NCBI GenBank assembly: GCA_910585945.1
Contig: CAJUHZ010000003.1
Span: 62,001 to 126,000, forward strand
Length of the DNA stretch: 64,000 nucleotides
From: an uncultured Bilophila sp.
GTDB taxonomy: Bacteria > Desulfobacterota > Desulfovibrionia > Desulfovibrionales > Desulfovibrionaceae
Direction of reading: 5' to 3'
Positions within the stretch are counted from its first letter, which is position 1. Every line of letters begins with the position of its first letter. A model generated the notes under the pieces. It ran no database searches and was not told the origin of the DNA. It was given only the letters and a program-made list of their open reading frames with translations. This document shows positions 1 to 7,687 of the stretch, in pieces. The translations under genes and the position numbers were made by a program.

Positions 1-250
1 ACAGGGAGTGTCGCGCCGCGGCGGAGAAGCGCTTCAACTGTTTCACAACGGTCTCGCGCTGATCGGGCGCAAGGCCGTCCAGATAAGGAGTCGCGTTCCT
101 GAAAAGCTCCGCCAGCAATTCGGCTTTCTGGCGCATTGCGTCACGGTAGGCGTCGGCATCGCCGGCAGCGGCGGCCGCCTTGCCTCTTGCTTCCAGCGCG
201 GCCACATCCTGGCAACGCGCCTCAAGCCACTCCGCAAATGTCTTGTTCAT
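1..250 (-). CDS. Hypothetical protein, N-terminal part, runs off the left edge
   Basis: The minus-strand frame opens with ATG at 250-248 and stays open to the window edge, giving 83 visible residues that begin MNKTFAEWLEARCQDVAALE. The visible part is hydrophilic, rich in Ala, Arg and Glu, and looks like charged helices, with no signal peptide or membrane segment. It lies 178 bases beyond the stop of the MFS gene on the same strand, so it could be the last member of that string or have its own promoter. I do not recognise the family. The plus-strand frame over the same bases has less protein-like composition. Confidence 0.55.
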   Translation of the reverse strand, partial: MNKTFAEWLEARCQDVAALEARGKAAAAAGDADAYRDAMRQKAELLAELFRNATPYLDGLAPDQRETVVKQLKRFSAAARHSL

Positions 251-428
251 GGATGATTCCCCCGATATCTGCCGGTTCCCGAGTCGAGCGCGGGCCGCTC
301 TCCAGCCTCAAGGCGATCTTTTGCCCATCCGCGGAAATACAACGCGCGCAATGAAAATGGTATAGACTCCGACCGCAAGGCGGAACCCGGGCCGATTTTC
401 GGATAGCACGGGCGAGGTTGTTTTTCAA

Positions 429-1601
429 TCATCCCCTTTCGCTTGCGCGGCGGCAGGCAAGCAGCGCGCAAAAGCCTCCCAGCGCAAGCAGCGCGCCGGT
501 CACGGCCGTGGCCGGATACCCGAACCCGAGCCGCAGGGTCAGCCCGCCGCAGAATGCGCCCAGGGCGTTGCCGATGTTGAAGCCTACCTGCGCCAGGGCC
601 GCGCCGAGCATCTCGCCGCCCTTGGAGTGCCGGATAAGCAGCATCTGTTGCGGCGCGCCCAGGGCAAACATGCTGGCCGTGCACACGAACATGAGGCAGA
701 GGGCCGGCAGGGGAGCGGCGGCCAGAAAAAAGGTCAGCGCAAGCGCAAGGCACACGAGACCCTGCGTGGAGGCGGCGATGCCGCCCGGGCTGAAGCGGCC
801 GGAGGCTTTGCCGCTCAAGAGGTTGCCCGCGACCATGCCAAGCCCGGCCAGAGCCATGATCAGCGGCATCCTGGCGGGGGCGAACCCCGCGGTTTCCGTC
901 ATCAGGGGCGTGATGTAGCTGTACCAGCAAAAGATCCCGCCGTTGCCGAGCAGAATGGCGAGCGTGAGCAGCCACGGCATGGGGGATTTGAGAAAGCGGA
1001 ATTGATTCCGGAAGGCGGCGCGCCCGTGGCCTGTGGATCCGGGCAGGGCCGGAACCCACAGGGCAATGGCGGCGGCGATGAGGCATCCCGCCCCGGCCAC
1101 CAGGGCATAGCCGGCGCGCCAGGAGACGAATCCGGCGATCAGTGTGGCGCCCGGCACGCCGGCCAGGTTGGCGAACGTGGCTCCGGAAAAGACAATGGCC
1201 AGCGCCATGAGCGCCCTTGCGCGATCCGTCAGCCTGTCGGCCACAACGGCCGCCATGCCGAAATACGCGCCGTGCGGCAGTCCGGCCGCGAAGCGAGCCG
1301 CCAGCATGTCCGCGGAGCTTCCGGCCAGGGCCGTCCACAGATTGCCGGCGATGAAAACCGCCATGAGAATGAGCAGAACGCTTTTCGGCGGCCGTGAGCC
1401 GGCAAGGACAGCCGTGGCCGGAGCGCCGACGCACACGCCGATCGCATAGGCCGAAATGAAATGACCGGCATCCGGCACGCTGACGCCAAGCCCCGTCGCC
1501 ACAGCCGGCAACATGCCCATCATGGAGAATTCGGACAGGCACATGCCGAACGTGCCGGCAGCCAGAGCCAGAAGACTTTTGGAAAGCGGGCTGACGGCCA
1601 C
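429..1601 (-). CDS. MFS transporter, DHA1 (AraJ/YdhP-like) drug or sugar efflux family
   Basis: This 390-residue inner-membrane protein has about twelve hydrophobic segments and almost no soluble domain, the usual size for the major facilitator superfamily. The first segment (about residues 8-28, SLLALAAGTFGMCLSEF) and the helix around residue 105 (AAGLPHGAYFGMAAVV) resemble AraJ/YdhP-type proton-driven exporters. A short basic loop (GSRPPKS, about residue 67) stands where the family's cytoplasmic loop motif is expected. The substrate cannot be read from sequence. It follows the small zinc-ribbon gene by about 30 bases and is probably cotranscribed with gpmI. Confidence 0.8.
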   Translation of the reverse strand: MAVSPLSKSLLALAAGTFGMCLSEFSMMGMLPAVATGLGVSVPDAGHFISAYAIGVCVGAPATAVLAGSRPPKSVLLILMAVFIAGNLWTALAGSSADMLAARFAAGLPHGAYFGMAAVVADRLTDRARALMALAIVFSGATFANLAGVPGATLIAGFVSWRAGYALVAGAGCLIAAAIALWVPALPGSTGHGRAAFRNQFRFLKSPMPWLLTLAILLGNGGIFCWYSYITPLMTETAGFAPARMPLIMALAGLGMVAGNLLSGKASGRFSPGGIAASTQGLVCLALALTFFLAAAPLPALCLMFVCTASMFALGAPQQMLLIRHSKGGEMLGAALAQVGFNIGNALGAFCGGLTLRLGFGYPATAVTGALLALGGFCALLACRRASERG

Positions 1602-1630
1602 GGATTTTTCCGGCGCTTTTACTGAGGCTC

Positions 1631-1870
1631 TCAGACGAAATCCGGATCCACAGCGGCCCGTCCGTCAGACAGCAGAACCTTGAGGAAGCGCACGGTGTGG
1701 TCATCCACGGGCAACAGCGGGAAGGGCTGGCCGCACGCGTCGCACAGCACCTGCGCCGGCTGCGTGGGCGCAAGCACGGTGGTCTTGCGGCCGCAGTGCG
1801 GGCACGGGTAGGAGAAAAGCAGTTGCATGTCGCAGGGAGCGACGGGTTGCAGAGGACGCCGGGATTTCAT
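1631..1870 (-). CDS. Small zinc-ribbon protein, function unknown
   Basis: A 79-residue protein with two Cys-x2-Cys pairs (CPHCGRK, then CDACGQ about 20 residues later) that would form one zinc ribbon. The C-terminal third is acidic and hydrophobic (VRFLKVLLSDG). It has no signal peptide, so it is cytoplasmic. I chose the ATG at 1870 over the TTG one codon upstream because it is the stronger codon and GGA lies just before it. It sits between gpmI (about 40 bases upstream) and the MFS gene, in the same orientation. The fold suggests binding to nucleic acid or protein, but no family was recognised. Confidence 0.65.
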   Translation of the reverse strand: MKSRRPLQPVAPCDMQLLFSYPCPHCGRKTTVLAPTQPAQVLCDACGQPFPLLPVDDHTVRFLKVLLSDGRAAVDPDFV

Positions 1871-1911
1871 CAATGGTTCCTTTTATGCGCTGGCGTTTTG
1901 TGGACCGGGCT

Positions 1912-3507
1912 TCATTCCGCCAGGTTGCGGCCCGTCATGGCGGCGGGCGGGGTTATGCCCCAAAGCCCCAGCAGCGTCGGCGCGATATCGCCAAGCTTGC
2001 CGCCCTGGCGCAGGCGCGCCGGCCGCTCCCCGGTTCCGTCGTCGCCCGATGCGGATCCTTCGCGCACGAGGAAGGGGACGGGGTTGCAGGTGTGGGCCGT
2101 CTGGGGGCGGCCGTCCGCGTCAAGCATCTCTTCGCTGTTGCCGTGATCGGCGGTGAGAACAAGACGTCCGCCCGAAGCCAGAACAGCCTTCTCAATGCGT
2201 TCCACACAGGCGTCCACGGCTTCCAGCGCACGGATTGCGGCCTGAATGTCGCCGGTATGCCCGACCATGTCGGGATTGGCGAAATTGCATACGATCAGAT
2301 CGTAGGGACGCCCCTCCGCCCCGTCGCGCCAGGCCGCAAGCAGGCGCTCCGTCACCTGCGCCACGCTCATTTCCGGCTTGAGATCGTATGTCGGCACGTC
2401 GCGGGGAGAATCCACAAGGATGCGATCCTCGCCGGGAAAGGGATCTTCGCGTCCGCCGTTGAAAAAATAGGTGACGTGGGCGTATTTTTCCGTTTCCGCA
2501 ATGCGCAGTTGCCTCATGCCGAGGCGGGACGCCGTTTCCCCCAGGGTGTCTCCAAGATTGTCCCTGGCAAAGGCGACGGGCAGATCAAGGCCGGCATCAT
2601 AGGAGGTCATGGCGGCCATTCCGGCCACACGCGGGCGCGCGCCGCGATCAAAGCCGGCAAAATCGGCGCAATGGAACGCGCTTGCCAGCTCGCGGGCGCG
2701 ATCCGCCCGGAAGTTGAAGAAGAACAGACCGTCTCCGTCGCGCACGCGGATATCGTCCGGGGCGCCGAACAGGCGCGGCTTGAGAAATTCGTCGGTTTCG
2801 CCGGCGGCGTAGGCGGCGGCGAGGGCGGCTTCGGGATCGGTCTCCCGCTGTCCGACGCCGCGCGTCAGCAGATCCCAGGCGATGTTGACGCGCTCCCACC
2901 GCTTGTCGCGGTCCATGGCGTAGTAGCGGCCGCAGAGCGTGCCGATGCGGGCGCTCACGCCGGCATTGTTTTCGGCATCGGCCATTGCGCGGCGCAGATC
3001 GGCCACAAGGCCCGCGCCGCTGGTGGGAGGCGTGTCGCGCCCGTCCGTGAACAGATCGAGCAGGACGGGAACTCCGGCCCGGAGCGCGATGTCGACAAGG
3101 GCCTTGAGATGGCGGATATGGCTGTGCACGCCTCCGTCGGAAAGCAGACCCAAAAGGTGCAGGCGTCCTTTGCTTTGCCCGACCGCGGCGAGCACGCCGG
3201 CAAGCGCCGGATTGGCGGCAAGTTCCCCATTTTCCACGGCGAGATCGATGCGCGTCATGTCCTGATACACGACGCGCCCCGCGCCGATGTTCAGGTGGCC
3301 GACTTCGGAATTGCCCATGTACCCGGCGGGAAGCCCCACGGCGCGGCCCGAGGCTTCAAGCCGCGCGACGCCGGGGCGCGAGGCTTCCGGCAGGCCGATC
3401 AGCCGGTCCAGGCAGGGCGTTTTCGCCAGCGAGACGGCGTTGCCCGCTGAAGCGGGGGCAAGGCCGTAGCCGTCAAGGATGAGCAGCAGCGTGGGCGTGA
3501 AAGTCAT
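1912..3507 (-). CDS. gpmI: 2,3-bisphosphoglycerate-independent phosphoglycerate mutase
   Basis: This cytosolic enzyme interconverts 3- and 2-phosphoglycerate in glycolysis using two Mn ions and a phosphoserine. The 531-residue length is typical. The N-terminal metal site is LILDGYG (about residues 10-16), the catalytic serine lies in MGNSEVGH (Ser67), and the C-terminal metal ligands are in TADHGNSEEM. The central transferase region includes DGRDTPP and the RADRAREL run. A TTG at 3528 is also in frame, but the ATG at 3507 starts the conserved core and has a GGGGGAT-like site upstream. It follows rsfS by 17 bases, so the two are likely cotranscribed. Confidence 0.95.
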   Translation of the reverse strand: MTFTPTLLLILDGYGLAPASAGNAVSLAKTPCLDRLIGLPEASRPGVARLEASGRAVGLPAGYMGNSEVGHLNIGAGRVVYQDMTRIDLAVENGELAANPALAGVLAAVGQSKGRLHLLGLLSDGGVHSHIRHLKALVDIALRAGVPVLLDLFTDGRDTPPTSGAGLVADLRRAMADAENNAGVSARIGTLCGRYYAMDRDKRWERVNIAWDLLTRGVGQRETDPEAALAAAYAAGETDEFLKPRLFGAPDDIRVRDGDGLFFFNFRADRARELASAFHCADFAGFDRGARPRVAGMAAMTSYDAGLDLPVAFARDNLGDTLGETASRLGMRQLRIAETEKYAHVTYFFNGGREDPFPGEDRILVDSPRDVPTYDLKPEMSVAQVTERLLAAWRDGAEGRPYDLIVCNFANPDMVGHTGDIQAAIRALEAVDACVERIEKAVLASGGRLVLTADHGNSEEMLDADGRPQTAHTCNPVPFLVREGSASGDDGTGERPARLRQGGKLGDIAPTLLGLWGITPPAAMTGRNLAE

Positions 3508-3524
3508 GACTCCGATCCCCCACG

Positions 3525-4100
3525 TCAAAAAACATTTTCTGCCGGCGCGGCATGGATGCGTTTCATCCCGTCCGGATCATCGGGGCCGTCGGCCGCCTGA
3601 CGGGCCGGGGCCGGAGAACGCAGAAACGGCGCGTCGCGCCACAGGGCTTCAATCCGGTAGAGTTCGCGCGTTTCCGTCAGGAAGAGATGCACGACCACAT
3701 CATTGAGATCGACCAGAACCCATTGGCCGGCCTGGTACCCTTCCATGCGCAGGTACTCGTATTCGTGCAGCCGGCTCTGTTCGAGCAGGCCGTCGGCAAG
3801 GGCGCGGGCGTGGCGGGCGGATGTGGCTGTGGCCACGATGAGCGCGTCCATGCAGGGATTCAGCCCTGTCACGTCAATGACGGTCACATCGGCCGCCTTG
3901 CTGGCTTCGAGCCAGTCAGCGAGGACAAGGGCCTTTTCCGGGGCCGGAGCAACGGAGTACCGGCGGTTTGCAGGATGAAGGGACGAGGCTTGCGGAGTGG
4001 GCGGGATGATCGCCGCATCGGGCGCGCCGGGACGGAGAACAGCGGACGACGCGGGCGCTTCGCCCCGCGTTCCGCCGGAAAGATCTGTGTTTTGTTCCAT
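3525..4100 (-). CDS. rsfS: Ribosomal silencing factor RsfS (Iojap family)
   Basis: RsfS binds L14 on the large ribosomal subunit and blocks subunit joining when nutrients are scarce. The family core starts at about residue 53 (EKALVLADWLEASKAADV) and contains the typical TGLNPCMDALIVATA run followed by YLRMEGYQAGQWVLVDLND. The protein is 191 residues, whereas homologues are usually 105-130. The extra length is a proline- and alanine-rich N-terminal tail of about 50 residues and a short charged C-terminal tail, both probably disordered. A shorter form from an internal start is possible. It heads the string rsfS-gpmI-zinc ribbon-MFS. Confidence 0.9.
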   Translation of the reverse strand: MEQNTDLSGGTRGEAPASSAVLRPGAPDAAIIPPTPQASSLHPANRRYSVAPAPEKALVLADWLEASKAADVTVIDVTGLNPCMDALIVATATSARHARALADGLLEQSRLHEYEYLRMEGYQAGQWVLVDLNDVVVHLFLTETRELYRIEALWRDAPFLRSPAPARQAADGPDDPDGMKRIHAAPAENVF

Positions 4101-4363
4101 AGGCGCAAGGATATCCTACTTCGCGCCGTGCCGCAATGATGCCCCGGCGGGCCGGCACAGCGCGCTCATGAGAAATCGCGGCGTCCGGCGCGGGTCTTGT
4201 CGGGCGACGTCTCCCTCCGATCCGGTCCCGGCCGAAACCGGCGTCCGTCTTTTCTTCACAAGGCATCATGTGTATTTTGGGGCATCACTGCATGTGACTG
4301 TGAACTGTACCTCCGCGCGGACTTTCCGAAAATGAAAAAAGCAATGGCACTCAAGGAGGGAAT

Positions 4364-4591
4364 ATGCAACGTCTCGAAAGTCAGATGCCCCGTGACGCGG
4401 AAGAACGGGAGTTCACCATTGATATCTCTACAGAACCGCATGCGCTGGAACTGGCGATTCTTACCCTTGCGGCTTCCAATATTCTGCCCCGGATACCGGA
4501 GCAGCTTCCGCCGAAGGAGGCGGCACGAGATATTCTCGGTTTGTTCCTGAATATCCGCGAACTTTTTCTGAACGGCCCCGGGTCCAGGTAG
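4364..4591 (+). CDS. Small hypothetical protein
   Basis: A 75-residue acidic protein preceded by a near-perfect ribosome binding site, AAGGAGGG, five bases before the ATG. That is the main reason to believe it is expressed. The middle (ALELAILTLAASNILP) is a hydrophobic helix, probably amphipathic rather than membrane-spanning. No cysteines or metal motifs are present and no family was recognised. It stands alone between the divergent rsfS string and tRNA-Phe. Confidence 0.6.
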   Translation: MQRLESQMPRDAEEREFTIDISTEPHALELAILTLAASNILPRIPEQLPPKEAARDILGLFLNIRELFLNGPGSR

Positions 4592-4696
4592 CGTCGGGCC
4601 TTTGCCCTGGCGTATGCCATCCGTGATGCATTGCCCCATATCGCCTTTTTGCTGACATCCCTCGCCAGTGAAGAGGAGGGGCTTGCACTCGCAATA

Positions 4697-4728
4697 AGAG
4701 TGGTTTCATTTCAAGATGAAACCACTCT
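4697..4728. repeat. Perfect 13-bp inverted repeat
   Basis: AGAGTGGTTTCAT and its exact complement ATGAAACCACTCT flank a six-base loop. There is no T-run, so it is not a classical terminator. Together with the degenerate CCACG-loop hairpin at 4758-4775 it resembles the composite elements near 25.7 and 61.2 kb. Confidence 0.55.
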
Positions 4729-4757
4729 CGTGTCGCGGGCGGCAAAACAACTTTCTG

Positions 4758-4775
4758 GAAAAGCGTGGCTTTTTC
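4758..4775 (-). repeat. Degenerate CCACG-loop hairpin
   Basis: Read on the minus strand this is GAAAAAGCCACGCTTTTC: a short A/T stem around a CCACG centre, as in the copies at 25747, 49088, 61209 and 61372. It is the weakest member of that family. The larger inverted repeat beside it is about 30 bases away instead of about 10. Confidence 0.35.
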
Positions 4776-4847
4776 AACTGGTCACGCTGAGCGTCCGGCT
4801 GTTGCCGCAAAAAAAAGCAGGCTTCCGAAAAAAAGTGAAAAAAAAGC

Positions 4848-4876
4848 TTGCCAAACGGTGAGGTCTTGCGTAATAA
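4848..4876 (+). promoter_or_regulatory. Sigma-70-type promoter of tRNA-Phe
   Basis: A TTGCCA box and a TAATAA box are separated by exactly 17 bases. The -10 box ends 10 bases before the first base of the mature tRNA, the expected geometry for a stable-RNA promoter. Confidence 0.6.
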
Positions 4877-4886
4877 ACATTTCCGC

Positions 4887-4962
<76 letters not shown>

Positions 4963-5291
4963 TATGAATCCAAGGGGTTGCAGCAATGTGACCCCTCTTT
5001 TTGTGCCTATTTTTGTATCACCACTGTATCACCTTTTGTCTCACCAGCTTCCAAACCGGGCATCAGCGCCGCCGCCCGCGTCTGGCTTCCGGCCGTGACG
5101 TTGGGCGCAGGTTCGGTCAGCGGCAGTCGAATTGCGGGATCCGGTTGAGCGGCGACGTTGCGTATGCGAGAACCGTTTCGCGATCAGTCGCTGGACGGTG
5201 GAACATATGCCGGGCGGACCCCGGAATCGCGCGCCCCGGCAGGAGGATATCTCTCCCGTCGGGGCGCGCCTTGCAATGCGGGGTGGTCAGG
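4963..5291. other. Gene-free stretch between tRNA-Phe and the M48 protease
   Basis: The first part (about 4973-5000) holds a weak GGGG/CCCC hairpin followed by CTTTTTG that could end tRNA transcription. On the minus strand an open frame without a start runs through this stretch and ends GETKGDTVVIQK then stop at about 5024. The other minus frame passes through IAKRFSHT. Both loosely recall the C-terminal end of tyrosine integrases next to tRNA genes, but the frame is broken and no catalytic box is intact. No convincing gene is present. Confidence 0.35.
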
Positions 5292-6038
5292 CTATTTCCG
5301 GCTGGCCATTTCGTCCATCTTTTTCGCGCGCTTGCCGGAGTTCGGGTGGGAAGAGAGGAAACCGCCGCTGGAGCCGAGGCTTTCCAGTTTGCGCAGGGAA
5401 GATCCTGCCGCGGCGGTATTGTAGTTGTTTTCCTTGAGGAAATTCATGGCGTAGGCGTCCGCGTCCAGTTCCTGGCTCTGGGAGAACTGGGCGTTGAGGA
5501 ATTGTTCCGTCAGATCTCCGAGCATGGAGTCGCTCAGCACGTCGGCGGAGGAATTCAGCGCGCCAATGCCCTGCCGGGCGGCAGCGGCCGTGTACGCCAG
5601 ACGCATGGCCTTGAGCGAATGCCCCAGCGCCACATGGCCGATTTCATGGCCGATCACGAAACGCAGTTCGTCGTCGTCCATCATGTCCATAAGGCCGGAG
5701 TAGACGCGCACGGAACCGTCGGCCGAGGCGTTGGCGTTGACGTCTTTTGTGATGTAGACCTTGTAGTTCAGGGGCAGGCCGTTGACGCTGGAGTGTTTGC
5801 CCATGATTCTGGTCAGGCGCGTCATGTAGCTGTTGTCCGGGGAAGCGACGGCGGCTTCGGCGTCGCCCTTCTGGCGCATCTGCACGCACATGGCCTTGAG
5901 TTCCGCGTCATCCAGCGTGGCCGCGGCGTGCAGGCTGGAAGCCGCCCCGCCGAGTTTGCCGAGGTTGACCTGGTCCACGCAGCCTGCCGACGCGAACAGC
6001 AGGCATCCGCCCATAAGCATCAGAAACATTTTTTTCAT
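5292..6038 (-). CDS. M48-family zinc metalloprotease, lipoprotein
   Basis: A 248-residue predicted lipoprotein: residues 1-19 form a signal peptide ending in the lipobox ASAGC with the lipidated Cys at 20, so it would sit in the cell envelope. The zinc site is HEIGH at about residues 130-134, with the third ligand in ELDADAYAM at about residue 190, the standard M48 arrangement. It resembles the compact periplasmic proteases of the LoiP/YcaL kind, which degrade misfolded outer-membrane proteins. There are no transmembrane helices beyond the signal. It is a single-gene unit facing tRNA-Phe. Confidence 0.88.
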   Translation of the reverse strand: MKKMFLMLMGGCLLFASAGCVDQVNLGKLGGAASSLHAAATLDDAELKAMCVQMRQKGDAEAAVASPDNSYMTRLTRIMGKHSSVNGLPLNYKVYITKDVNANASADGSVRVYSGLMDMMDDDELRFVIGHEIGHVALGHSLKAMRLAYTAAAARQGIGALNSSADVLSDSMLGDLTEQFLNAQFSQSQELDADAYAMNFLKENNYNTAAAGSSLRKLESLGSSGGFLSSHPNSGKRAKKMDEMASRK

Positions 6039-6253
6039 GACGTTCTCTCCTTCTCTCCTTGTGCGGCGGCAGGCGGTGGAAGCTGCACGGCATGGCGCAT
6101 CATGCGCGGCATGGGCGCAGGCCGTCGAGCCGCCGTGATTTTGCTACTCCACACGGGCGGGGAAGGCAAGAGAACCGGTGCAACTCAATGCATTGGGGAC
6201 GGTTTGAAAATGGGAGGCGTGCCCCACGCCCTCCGGATGCCGCCCGACGCTTT

Positions 6254-6380
6254 GCTCCAGGGCATGTTCACACCACGAGAAATGTTGTTCTCCATCAGGG
6301 AAAAAAGCTTTTTGTGAAGGGAATATACGCTTATGGCACGTGACCGGAATAAAAAGCCTTTTTGACGCAGGCGGAACAGG
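6254..6380 (+). repeat. 120-bp dispersed element, copy 1
   Basis: The segment matches the reverse complement of 32702-32815 over roughly 115 bases with only scattered mismatches. Shared stretches include GAGAAATGTTGTTCTCC, TTTTTGTGAAGGGAAT, ACGCTTATGGCAC and GACCGGAATAAAAAGCC. The right part contains the dyad AAAAAGCC/TTTTTGA. It has no coding frame and no transposase. It is probably a non-autonomous or structural intergenic repeat. Confidence 0.75.
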
Positions 6381-6391
6381 ATCCGCAGTGT

Positions 6392-6460
6392 GCGCCCCAG
6401 GCGGCCACTGGGGTGCAGGGGAACCATTCCCCTGCCGAGGGGGGTGGGGGCGGGAAGCCC
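6392..6460 (+). repeat. GC-rich palindrome string, copy 1
   Basis: The centre is the palindrome GCAGGGGAAC / ATTCCCCTGC, flanked by GGGGTGGGGGCGGGAAGCCC. The same order of palindromes recurs at 30416-30475 (opposite strand), 31204-31292 and 33019-33104. This copy is the most degenerate: its last hairpin has lost pairing. Confidence 0.65.
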
Positions 6461-6640
6461 TCGTTCAAACCGAGCCGCTACCCGGGTTTTCGGCATGAAG
6501 ACGCAGGGGGAGCGGGGCAGTCTGGCGTGATGCCGCATCACGCAGGAGGGAAGATTTCGACTTTTCGCGGGCGGCGCGATATGAAGAGCGCATGAGCGGA
6601 TCAGGCGCAGTGCATGCCTGTCCGGAAGAGGGGAGTTGCC

Positions 6641-7687
6641 ATGACGTGCATTCTGAATCTTGGGGGGACGTATCTTGTCGCGGCCTTGCGCGCTCGTGGT
6701 CACCGCGTCTTTTCGGCGGGCCTGGACAGGGGGTGCGACATGTTTCTGAAGCACCCGCTTCCGGCGCGGACCCTGCTGGCCCGCCTTGAAGCGGACGGCG
6801 TGCGCCCGGATGCGGCGCTGTATGCCGACAACGGCAATCTGCCCTTTGTCATTGGCATGGAAAGCCTGCCGTTTCCCTCGATGTTCTATTCCATAGACAC
6901 GTTTTGCAACCCGTGGCATGTGCCTTTTGCGGCGGCCTTTGATCTGGTTTTTGTCGCGCAGAAGGATTATGTGCCGCTGTTTCGGCGCGAGGGGCACGAA
7001 AGCCGCTGGCTGCCGCTGTTTTTCACCCGCCGGCCCGATTGCGGGGCGCAAGACCCGGCGCTGTTCGCCCGACGGGATGTGCCGGTCGCCTTTGTGGGGA
7101 CGCTTCGCCCCCGGAACATTCCGGATCGGCTCCCCTTTCTGCAACGCTTCCGCAAGGCGCATCCTCTGGTGTTCATGCAGGGCGATTACGCTCCGCTTTT
7201 TTCCCGGGCGCGCATCGTGCTCAACCAGACCGCCGCTTCGGAAGTGAATTTTCGCTGTTTTGAGGCCATGAGCTTTGGCGCGGCCCTGCTGATGGAGCAG
7301 TGCGCGAACGGGCTTGAGGAACTCTTTACCCCCGGCGAAACCATCCTGCCTGTTTATCCGCGCGGCGACGCCGGGGCGGCCGCGGCCATTGCCGAGCAGT
7401 GGCTGGCCCGGCCCGACAGGCTTGCCGCCGTGGCCCGGGCGGGACAAGAGCTTGTTCTCGAACGGCACGGACCGGATCAACGCGCGGGAGAAGTGGCTGA
7501 TGCGGCGGCAAACCTTGTCGCCGGGCGCGCACACCTGGCGCGCATACAGGACATGACCCGGCGTCGGCACATCGTGTCCACGGCCTACGGCATCATCGGG
7601 GCGGAGCTTGTCGATCCGGAAAAGGCGCGGCTCAGGGAGTTTTTTCTTGCCCTGCACGCTGACCATGCGCCGGATCGGACTGCCTGA
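6641..7687 (+). CDS. CgeB-like glycosyltransferase
   Basis: A 348-residue cytosolic protein of GT-B shape. The N-terminal Rossmann-like half begins MTCILNLGGTYLVAALRARG. The C-terminal half has VPVAFVGTLRPRN, then YAPLFSRARIVLNQTA and NFRCFEAMSFGAALLMEQCANGLEELF, the run typical of CgeB/DUF3880-type glycosyltransferases (RxVLN, FE-AMxxG). An upstream ATG at 6614 is in frame, but the ATG at 6641 has AGAGGGGAG seven bases before it and starts the fold. Its 3' end overlaps the convergent gene at 7632-9263, which has the same fold. Donor and acceptor are unknown; glycan or protein glycosylation is a guess from the family. Confidence 0.78.
   Translation: MTCILNLGGTYLVAALRARGHRVFSAGLDRGCDMFLKHPLPARTLLARLEADGVRPDAALYADNGNLPFVIGMESLPFPSMFYSIDTFCNPWHVPFAAAFDLVFVAQKDYVPLFRREGHESRWLPLFFTRRPDCGAQDPALFARRDVPVAFVGTLRPRNIPDRLPFLQRFRKAHPLVFMQGDYAPLFSRARIVLNQTAASEVNFRCFEAMSFGAALLMEQCANGLEELFTPGETILPVYPRGDAGAAAAIAEQWLARPDRLAAVARAGQELVLERHGPDQRAGEVADAAANLVAGRAHLARIQDMTRRRHIVSTAYGIIGAELVDPEKARLREFFLALHADHAPDRTA

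Larger units (their letters stand above)
6039..6640. other. 600-base gene-free region filled with dispersed repeats
   Basis: This stretch holds one copy of the 120-bp inverted-pair element (6254-6380), one copy of the GC-palindrome string (6392-6460), and a short dyad GCGTGATG / CATCACGC with a CCG spacer at 6525-6543 that could be an operator for the glycosyltransferase gene. No frame looks like a protein. Confidence 0.7.

Noticed and set aside
4631..4861. 76-codon plus-strand frame before tRNA-Phe
   Set aside because: It spans two hairpin repeats and the tRNA promoter, and its Lys-rich end comes from A-runs. No ribosome site.
6185..6640. Minus-strand frame running through the repeat region into the glycosyltransferase
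   Set aside because: Shadow of the plus-strand glycosyltransferase joined to repeat DNA; no recognisable domain.
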